Assembly: GCA_029747585.1 (NCBI GenBank)
Contig: JAPEVF010000025.1
Location: 62,001-126,000 of the forward strand
Source of the DNA: Pleurotus djamor
Lineage: Eukaryota > Basidiomycota > Agaricomycetes > Agaricales > Pleurotaceae
Length of the DNA: 64,000 nt
Reading direction: 5' to 3'
This document shows positions 57,260 through 64,000 of the stretch, piece by piece (within the stretch, counting starts at the first letter, position 1; every line of letters begins with the position of its first letter). The position numbers and the translations under genes are program-made. Under the pieces are notes generated by a model. That model saw nothing but the letters and a program-made list of their open reading frames with translations. It was not told where the DNA came from and ran no database searches.

Positions 57260-59462
57260 TCAGAAACGACCAGTCCAGAAGTTATGTGACGATTGGCCAC
57301 CTGTAACACCTTCCATTCCAAATTCACCAAAGCGTGTATCCCCTTCAAGTTCGGTCCCATACATCGTGGTAGGTTTCGAGGGGTCCTGCGGAGGCCTCGT
57401 TTCAGAGGAGCTGGCGGTGGTTCTGTCGCTAGAACTACCACGGTGACGCTCTGATGCTCTCCGCGTTAGAGCTGCCGGGTCCACATACGAACCTTCTGAG
57501 TCCTGATCATCACCCGGACGACCGAGACCAAGAGATCGAAAGGCACCCGAACGACCATGAAGACCACCCCTCCCGACCATCGGTGGCATGGGAGATTGGG
57601 TCGCTTCAGGATAGGGTGTAATCAGTCTAGGATTTGCTGGTGTAGAGGTGAAAGGGAAAGAAAAGTCGAAGGGGTGGTTTTCTACCGCGTGTGAAGAGCT
57701 GGTACTGGGAAGTCTTGAAGGTCCAGGTGCTTCAAAATATTCCGGTAGATGGTTGATAGGTGGCGGAGGATCAGACGGGTCAGGATCTTGATAAACTGTG
57801 AAACTGGGTATCCGAGGCTCCCCAAAGACTATCGGGAGGGGAGAAACGCTACGGCTGAACCCAGATGGTCCAGATGGGGGATCGTCGGAGGTAAGCACGT
57901 CGTGCCTGGTAGTTCTGAGGCGTTTTTTCGTGGGCCGCATGACTTTTGTAGCCAGCTCTTCCTCAGTGAGCCCTTCTTCTTCACCCTCTTCAATCGTTCC
58001 GGTAGCATTGGTTGCAGTGGAGTCACGATGTCTTTTCCCTAGCGTCGTAAAGGTGAATCCCGGGTGTGGTAGCATACTTTTATCATGACGTGGGGTACGA
58101 GACGAGGATGGAGAAGGTGGGTCTGTATCTCTGGAAGATGGACCGGCAATAGCGGCGATTGTTGTTGCGCTTATCGAGTGCGGACTGATAGCCATTAGAG
58201 AGTTACAACGAAGAGATTGGGTTGGTACTCACGCTCTCGGTACTTCCTGCCTTGGACTTCGTGGTGGGGGAGTCCTGGGATTCGATGGCGTCTTGAGTGA
58301 CTCTCTGAGGTCTTGGACGGTAGAGACTGCGTTCGACGCCTGAGATTGAACTTCACTAAACTGATTCCTCAAAGCTTCTATTTGGCTTTTCAAGGCGTCG
58401 ATCTGGCTTGCGTGTTGTATCTTGACCTGTTCCAACTCTTCTAAAACGGTGGATAATTGCTGGCGAAGCGGTTGAACCTGTTTCGAGAGGTATGAGCGAT
58501 ATTGCGACAAAGCAGAGGATTACGTACCGCATCTGCAATGTGCTGGCTGAGTTGGGCTGAAGAAATGTGGCCCGTGTCGGCATCAGCAAGCTCAGGTGCG
58601 GGGGTGGGGGCTTGTGGGATGGGGTCCTTGGGTAGCTCTTCCAATGACTCGGAAGCAGGAACAGGAGTTGGCGATACTATTGGGGGCTCAGAAGGGGGCG
58701 GCTCTAGGGGCGTATCAGTAGAAGACGATGCGGCAGCTTGTGTGGGGTGCAGACCCTCGACGGTTTCGGGCTCTTCGACTATTGCATAGAGAATCAGGAA
58801 TGAATGACAGTCCATATCTTGCGCACGCACCTGCTTCCGGTATAGGAGCTTCAGATGGCTTAACAGTCCGACTACTCTTGCCATGCTTCGCTCGCGAGAC
58901 GCGGATAGATTTGGTAACAGCCCTTGCGCCCGATCCACCCGCAAGTTTGGGTCGGCCAACACCCAGGCGCAGTTGTGTTTCTTTCGCTTTCCGAGTTCTG
59001 GGGGTGGACTCCAACGGTGGACTGGGAACAGTAGGCTCTTGGTCAACCTTCGGTGATGGAGCGGAGCCTTCTTGTTCTCCTTCTTGCTCTTCCTCGTCTT
59101 CGGGCAATTCATGTATTATCATAGAGCTGGTGCGGCTGGGTCCAGCACGGCTTGATAGTCTGGTGGAGATTCTGCGTGTCCGAGGCTGAGCTTTGGGACG
59201 TTCTTCGTTCAAGGGCGGCGTGCTTGGAGAGAACGATTAGATTTCAGATTGCAAGGAACCAGGAGGATGTGAGCGTACTTGATATTGGATAATAGATCAA
59301 TGAGTTCCTCGTTCTTCATATTTGCCTTTACGCCATATTCCTGTGAACCATGAGTTTGGGTCAGGAAGAACCTTGAAGTGCGGCCAGAAATACCTTGCAT
59401 AGTCTCTGTAGATCTGCACGCCTCATATTTTCCAGCGTCTTCCTTGAAGGTATCTTGACCAT
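57260..59462 (-). CDS. SAP-domain-like protein with coiled coil, function unknown
   Basis: Start MVKIPSRKTLENM at 59462. The first ~45 residues (RRADLQRLCKEYGVKANMKN, then EELIDLLSNI) have the two-helix SAP pattern that binds DNA in chromatin proteins. A long acidic and Pro/Ser-rich region follows, with a basic RTRRISTRLSSRAG and an AT-hook-like RPKLAGGSGAR. A coiled coil comes next (LSTVLEELEQVKIQHASQID), then a disordered C-terminal third ending HNFWTGRF. Five or so introns; the last large exon resumes after PRA with PHSISATTIAAIAG. Probably nuclear. I cannot assign a function. Shares a 292-bp divergent promoter with the flavocytochrome b2 gene. Confidence 0.7.
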
Positions 59463-59699
59463 GATGACGGAACGGGGAGAGATATAAACGAGACAAGCGC
59501 GCGCGGCGTGCTGCAGATGGTTCAAAGCAAACAGACGTAAGCAACGCGAGATTTGGCCACACACGTGATGGGGTAGCCCCTGATTTTATTCTGAGTCGCC
59601 TCGAGGAGTTCATTGTGAGCGGGCCGTCTGGGTTTTTACTCCGGTAATGGTCAAGTGGAACCGACAACTCGTTTATTAGCCTGCAGTCTTATGCACTCA

Positions 59700-59707
59700 T
59701 TTAAATA
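59700..59707 (+). promoter_or_regulatory. TATA-like element of the flavocytochrome b2 gene
   Basis: TTTAAATA lies 48-55 bp before the ATG at 59755, followed by a C/T-rich leader. A weak but well-placed candidate. Confidence 0.4.
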
Positions 59708-59754
59708 GCCTCCCGCGTATCTCCCAGCATCCTTCCTCTTCCTCTTTCTCAGAC

Positions 59755-61923
59755 ATGTCTTCCTGGTCGTTGGAACAAGTCGCCCACCACAATTCAGCAA
59801 GGTTGGTTACTCCGTTCGGTGCCTTTCCACATTTTCTTAACCGGCAGGGTCGCCCAATTGATTCGCACTCCTTCCCCAGTTCCTGTTGGGTCATCATCCA
59901 GAACAAGGTTTACGACGTGACTGAATTTTTGCCCGTTTGTCGCCTCCCATCCCCGTTCGTGAACCAACACTCATAAAACTTGCCTAGGAACACCCTGGAG
60001 GCTCTCAGATCATTCTAAAATTCGCAGGCCGAGATGCAACTGATGCTTACGCGCCGATACATCCGCCAGACGCCCTCGAAAAGAATCTTCCCATTGACAA
60101 ACATTTGGGTCCGTTGAACAAGGATGCGGCGGGTACTTTGACCCTTGCACAGCAGACCCGTCAGAAGACCAAGGATGAACAGAGGGTGGAACAAGCCCTG
60201 AGAAAGAGACCTCCACTGAATCGCATCCTCAGCCTCGCCGACATGGAGGTTCGTTTTCCTTACTCTAGCGGAAGGCCTTACGCTCAGCGTCTCTTCAGGA
60301 TGTTGCCAAGAGAGTGCTCTCGTACAAAGCTTGGGCGTATTACTCTTCTGCATCTGACGATGAAATCAGTAAGCACTCTATCGTCGACTCACTGATTCTG
60401 GCTATCTGAACACATCCCACCCAGCCAATGTTGAGAATGCAAGAGCCTTTTCTCGGTTTTTCTTTAACGCACGGGTGATGCGTCCAGTTTCATATTGTGA
60501 TCCTTCGACAACAATCCTCGGCTACGACTCTCGTTTGCCGATCTTCGTCTCAGGCGCCGCCCTCGCGAGGCTAGGCCACCCCCTCGGAGAGGAGAACATC
60601 ACTCGTGGGGTAGCTTCGAAACCTATTATCCAGATGGTGTCTTCCAACGCCTCGCTATCCTATGAGCAAATTAGCTCCGCCATGGCGCCTTCTCAAGTCC
60701 TCTTCTTCCAACTTTACAAGCATGCAGACGACGCTATCGCTGAGAAACGAGTACGTGAAGTTGAAAGCCTTGGCTACAAAGCCATATTCCTTACCGTCGA
60801 TGCGTTGGTACCGGGCAATCGCGAAAGGGACATCAGGAGCCCGTGGGAGTTGGAGGAAGCTGAGAGATCGCCTGACAGTCCGCGGGATTATGGCGACGTT
60901 GAGAAAGACGAGGAGGTGGGAAATGCTCTCGGCGTGGCCGGCGCATTGATAGTCAATGACGACAAAGACATGACTTGGGAAAAGGTTGGATATTTCTTCC
61001 TTGTACCCTGCCGTACCGGGCTCATCCTCGTTAGACAATTCCGTGGCTACGTCGCGTCACAAAACTGCCTATCGTCATCAAAGGTGATATGGTCTCTTTC
61101 CTAAACCAAGTAATCAATTGCTAATAGCCATGCTTTTCATAAGGTATCCAATGCGTCGAAGATGCNGTTCTTGCAGCAGAAGCAGGTGTTGATGGCATTC
61201 TGCTATCCAATCATGGTGGTATGTTCTCCCTCATCTCGGCATGATGGTCGCTACTCACACCCTACTAGGACGACAACTAGAATAGTACGAGTCTAACTCC
61301 CAATGCGCTTGAACCCCGACTAACCTTCCATTAGCTCCATGCCGCCATTAGAAGTTCTCTACCGTCTTCGTCAGCAACGGCCCGACATATTCGACAAGCT
61401 AGAAGGTGGGGTTCTTGACTTCTTTATATACCCTCGTTGACTTTTTATTTTTCTCGAACAGTCTACATTGATGGTACATCTCGTTCATCTACCTAACGTT
61501 TTTGTCCACTGACTCTCCTACAAAGGCGGCGTACGTCGAGGCACAGGTATGTCCTCATCAGGTGTTCTTTTCCCCTTTTCTCAATCAGCCTAGATATCCT
61601 CAAGGCCTTGTGCTTGGGTGCAAGAGCTGTTGGTCTGGGCCGACCATTCCTCTATGCTCAATCTGTATGTCACCGTTCATATGGGGTCTCACCAGAATCT
61701 CATGACATTTTTCGTTAGGCATACGGCGCGGCAGGTGTGACGAAAATAATCAACATTTTAGAACGCGAGCTCGTCACCGCGATGAGATTAGCCGGTGTCA
61801 ATACAGTCAAGGACTTGACCCCAGCACTGGTAAGCACCACGAACGTCCCACGAGACACCCATCACTAAATTCGTCTAGATCGAACGCGTCGACTGGCAGC
61901 CGATAATCCGCTCGAAACTATGA
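59755..61923 (+). CDS. CYB2: Flavocytochrome b2 (L-lactate dehydrogenase, cytochrome)
   Basis: An FMN- and haem-containing 2-hydroxyacid dehydrogenase; the yeast enzyme oxidises L-lactate and reduces cytochrome c. Fourteen exons add to 1464 nt, an exact 487-residue frame. N-terminal cytochrome b5 domain: [18 protein letters not shown], then EHPGG (first haem His) and YAPIHPP (second haem His). FMN domain: [75 protein letters not shown] with the active-site His and Arg, DGGVRRGTDI, and [17 protein letters not shown]. The protein begins directly with the b5 domain, with no obvious mitochondrial presequence, unlike yeast Cyb2, so location and exact substrate are open (other 2-hydroxyacids are possible). 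The catalytic stretch is cut by three micro-exons of 16, 12 and 21 nt (61269-61284, 61462-61473, 61526-61546). Confidence 0.93.
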
Positions 61924-62768
61924 CAAAGCCCACTATCTAACCTACGCATGACCCATTGGACACAATGTACTCATTATCTTGCTAATATATTTCATATGTT
62001 GTGACAGCCGGGTTTATATGTACTAGACCCCCGAGTCTGAGGTACCACCGAAGCTCATGTTCGAGTAACGGGAAGCAATTCTTGTCATTAACCCATTATC
62101 CACGGGCATCTGACGAAATGGAGCCAACTGACACAGAACGTATAGTACTACGTACCCCTTCAAGATCGATCTTTCAAGAATACAAAACGGCTTGGCAGTG
62201 CAGAGTTAGAAAACGGGCTTACTACAATACGTGGTAATTGCCCGCTTCATCTAACGCTGAATGAGCAACTCAATCCATACGAAGGGGTCTGTGTCCAGTA
62301 GATGGAAAGGCCATGTCTAGACTGAGAAGGGCCAGGATTCGAATGACTGGATGACGATCGGGAGTTTAGCAGAACTAAGAATAGGGGATCAGGCCATGGC
62401 AGGAGATGAGACACGGAATGTAGATTGCTTTCCATCGCATGTGTTACTAGATGATGGTGTATGCAATGGGAGAACGCAAGCCCTTCACACCTCGCTGGTG
62501 CGTGGTCGGCTGGTGGGGCGTTGAGAGCTATCTACTTAGATAGCTCTCAACGCCCCTGATTGTGTTGGCCAGTGTTGCTGCGCGAGCTTCGTGACGCTCT
62601 GGTGCGCACGATGAGCTGATGGGTGGACATACCATATTTGTGATGTTGGTCATGCGTAGGGCGGCGTCTGCAAACGGGCGTGAGTTGATATTTCGAGAAC
62701 AGGAACAGAGTGTGCCGGATGAACTTACTCAACGCAATGAAANGCTCCAGATTCAATGCCCAAAGTTC
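61924..62768. other. Intergenic region containing a long perfect inverted repeat
   Basis: 845 bp between convergent genes, more than the 3' UTRs need. Apart from the inverted repeat at 62515-62556 no gene, transposon end or RNA gene could be recognised. Short open frames are present but have no family resemblance or splice structure. Confidence 0.5.
62515..62556. repeat. 42-bp inverted repeat (20-bp perfect arms, 2-bp centre)
   Basis: The left arm ggggcgttgagagctatcta (62515-62534) is the exact reverse complement of 62537-62556; only CT separates them. It would form a very stable hairpin in RNA or a cruciform in DNA. No flanking target-site duplication or transposase was recognised. It could be a 3'-end hairpin, a relic of a small inverted-repeat element, or a fold-back assembly artefact. 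Confidence 0.9.
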
Positions 62769-63371
62769 TTAAATTGTCTCAGACCTCCTTAGTTCCATCT
62801 TTGGAGTAGGAGCACGAAGACTGGCAGAAGAACTTGAGCGAAGTCGCTTGGCGATTNCCTTGTTAAGCTTCAAGTTGGCGAAGGCGATCTTCTTTCCAGC
62901 GTCGTTGACCTTGGTGATGATAGTGTCAACGCGACTGCTTGATGCCCTTCTCATTTTAGAGAGAAGAGGGCGCAAAGAGGATTTCTTTGGCTTAGACTCC
63001 AAAGAAACAGGCTCTTCAGGGAAGAAGCTGTCTGCCGGAGAGATGGCAACAAGGGTTTCTTGAGCCACCATGATTTCGATCTTGGGTGTTTGGACGAGCT
63101 CAGAGTCGACCAAAGAGAGCGAAGAAACTGATGATCGTTGGACACATGGACCTCGTCGACGAGGAGCATAAGTCACGACTGGCTCTGTGACGGCAACACT
63201 GATGATGAGTGATAGTACACTCTGCGAGGCGTTTGAAGTTAGACCTGTGCGAGGATTATGTTGGGATTATGAGTAGAAAAATCTCACCAAGCCAAGTCCA
63301 ACGACTGCGTAGTACTGGCACATCGCGTAGACAAAGAAGGTCTGGCGCGCGACTGCGACGGTGGTAGACAT
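62769..63371 (-). CDS. Small predicted single-pass membrane protein, unknown
   Basis: Two exons (63371-63288 and 63221-62769, 66-nt intron) give 178 residues. The N-terminal 45 residues include a hydrophobic stretch formed across the splice (YAMCQYYAVVGLGL joined to SVLSLIISVAV), probably a signal anchor. The rest is polar, basic and Ser/Lys-rich (RRRGPCVQRSS, ESKPKKSSLRPLLSKMRR), ending RRSETI. An N at 62857 leaves one residue unknown but does not shift the frame. I recognise no family. Upstream is an AT-rich TATA-like stretch near 63456-63463. Confidence 0.55.
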
Positions 63372-63793
63372 TGTAAGAATGCGGGTTGTTGTAGTTATAG
63401 CTTGTATTCTTCAGTGAGGAGTTGTGAACTTGAGGTTTCCTTGCAAAAACATGGCCCTATTTANACGTTTTCAGGGGAGCTCCTTAGACGAGGTCGGGAG
63501 ACCGGGAGAAGTATAAGTGTTTGGCAGCAGGGCCACAACCGACGTCAAGTGCGGAGGGAGGAGAGCGGGGCCGCCTCTCCTTTTCACTCCTAAAGACTCC
63601 TTTCTGACTTGAATGAAGTTTGGCTTTGAAACAGCCTTTAGAGTAGCGCTTTCAAGCGTTTATGCATAGAGTACGAACACTATATACCAGTGATATATAT
63701 GGTGAGTCTAGACATGAGCTTTTGTAGCCGTGCCATCATCCCAAGCCGTTCAATTGCTGGGTGCAGCTTTAGATCAATGTTAAATTCCGTGAA
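63372..63793. other. Intergenic spacer near the right edge
   Basis: 422 bp between the small membrane protein gene's start and the end of the partial gene at the edge. One N at 63464. No gene recognised; should hold the promoter of the small gene and the 3' UTR of its neighbour. Confidence 0.45.
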
Positions 63794-64000
63794 CTAGAGC
63801 ACCATGTTATTCCAAGTCCTTGCGCTGACGTAGGACTCCCTAGTGCGTTCAATGATACTAAAGACGTCAGGATGATCAGTCTTCTCGACAGTGTCGTACT
63901 TCCCAGTGTGCACAGCCCTTTGTCGAGCTATTTGGAGCTCCTGAACGATAGGGTAATCTCCTGTAGGCGATGCCCGTGACGCAATCAAGGCAGATGGGCC
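63794..64000 (-). CDS. C-terminal end of an unidentified gene (partial)
   Basis: The frame is open from the right edge to a stop at 63794, giving about 68 residues with ASPTGDYPIVQELQIARQRA and SIIERTRESYVSARTWNNMV. The composition is that of a folded soluble protein and it lacks introns in this stretch. I do not recognise the family and the rest lies outside the window. Confidence 0.5.
   Translation of the reverse strand, partial: GPSALIASRASPTGDYPIVQELQIARQRAVHTGKYDTVEKTDHPDVFSIIERTRESYVSARTWNNMVL

Noticed and set aside
62325..62355. GATTCGAAT, possible tRNA T-loop
   Set aside because: The flanking bases do not form a five-base stem and no other tRNA parts are in place.

Overview
The window is nuclear DNA from a filamentous basidiomycete, most probably a mushroom-forming agaricomycete. 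The evidence is about 27 eukaryotic protein-coding genes on both strands, many spacers of only 45-450 bp, and a large number of 45-80 nt GT-AG introns (up to 13 in one gene). Protein families include HapX, a Fus3/Cpk1-type MAP kinase, a fungal double-cupredoxin surface protein and a microsomal P450. No tRNA, rRNA, transposon or CRISPR array was recognised. The sequence is draft quality: single Ns sit beside homopolymers (often with a reading-frame jump), Ns are dense from 43.3 to 53.0 kb, and a run of 408 Ns covers the 5' end of the fumarase gene.

Layout, 1-20 kb. The window opens with the 3' two-thirds of eIF3b. HapX, the iron-responsive bZIP regulator, follows. Next come a mitochondrial PPR protein (-), a stand-alone adenylate-forming enzyme (+), an XRCC2-like recombinase (-), a large coiled-coil protein (+), a 12-exon cytochrome P450 (+), SLX9 (-) and an SLC35F-type transporter (-).

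Layout, 20-42 kb. This part holds an SRF1-like membrane protein (-), a PSME3IP1/NIP30-domain protein (+), ESS2 (-), NudE (-), the exosome subunit CSL4 (-) and the pyruvate dehydrogenase E2 subunit (+). An uncharacterised coiled-coil protein (+), lipoyl synthase (-), CMC1 (+), CBF5 (-), ribosomal protein eL22 (+) and a DHX29-like helicase (-) complete it.

Layout, 42-64 kb. This part holds INO80 (-), fumarase (-, 5' end in the gap), PEX11 (+), the double-cupredoxin GPI protein (-) and the MAP kinase (+). A SAP-domain protein (-), flavocytochrome b2 (+), a small membrane protein (-) and the end of an unidentified gene (-) run to the right edge.

Most genes are housekeeping genes of translation and ribosome assembly (eIF3b, SLX9, CBF5, eL22), RNA turnover and splicing (CSL4, ESS2), chromatin and repair (INO80, XRCC2) and mitochondrial metabolism (E2, lipoyl synthase, CMC1, fumarase, flavocytochrome b2). 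The E2 subunit carries lipoate, and lipoyl synthase, which makes lipoate, lies 2.4 kb away. Several pairs are head-to-head with short shared promoters, the tightest being lipoyl synthase and CMC1 with 61 bp between start codons. I see no convincing new multi-gene system. The best leads are a perfect ATCWGATAA iron-GATA site before HapX, a 42-bp near-perfect palindrome at 62.5 kb, the cupredoxin fusion, and unusual splicing (a GC-AG intron, micro-exons and exons holding only the start codon).
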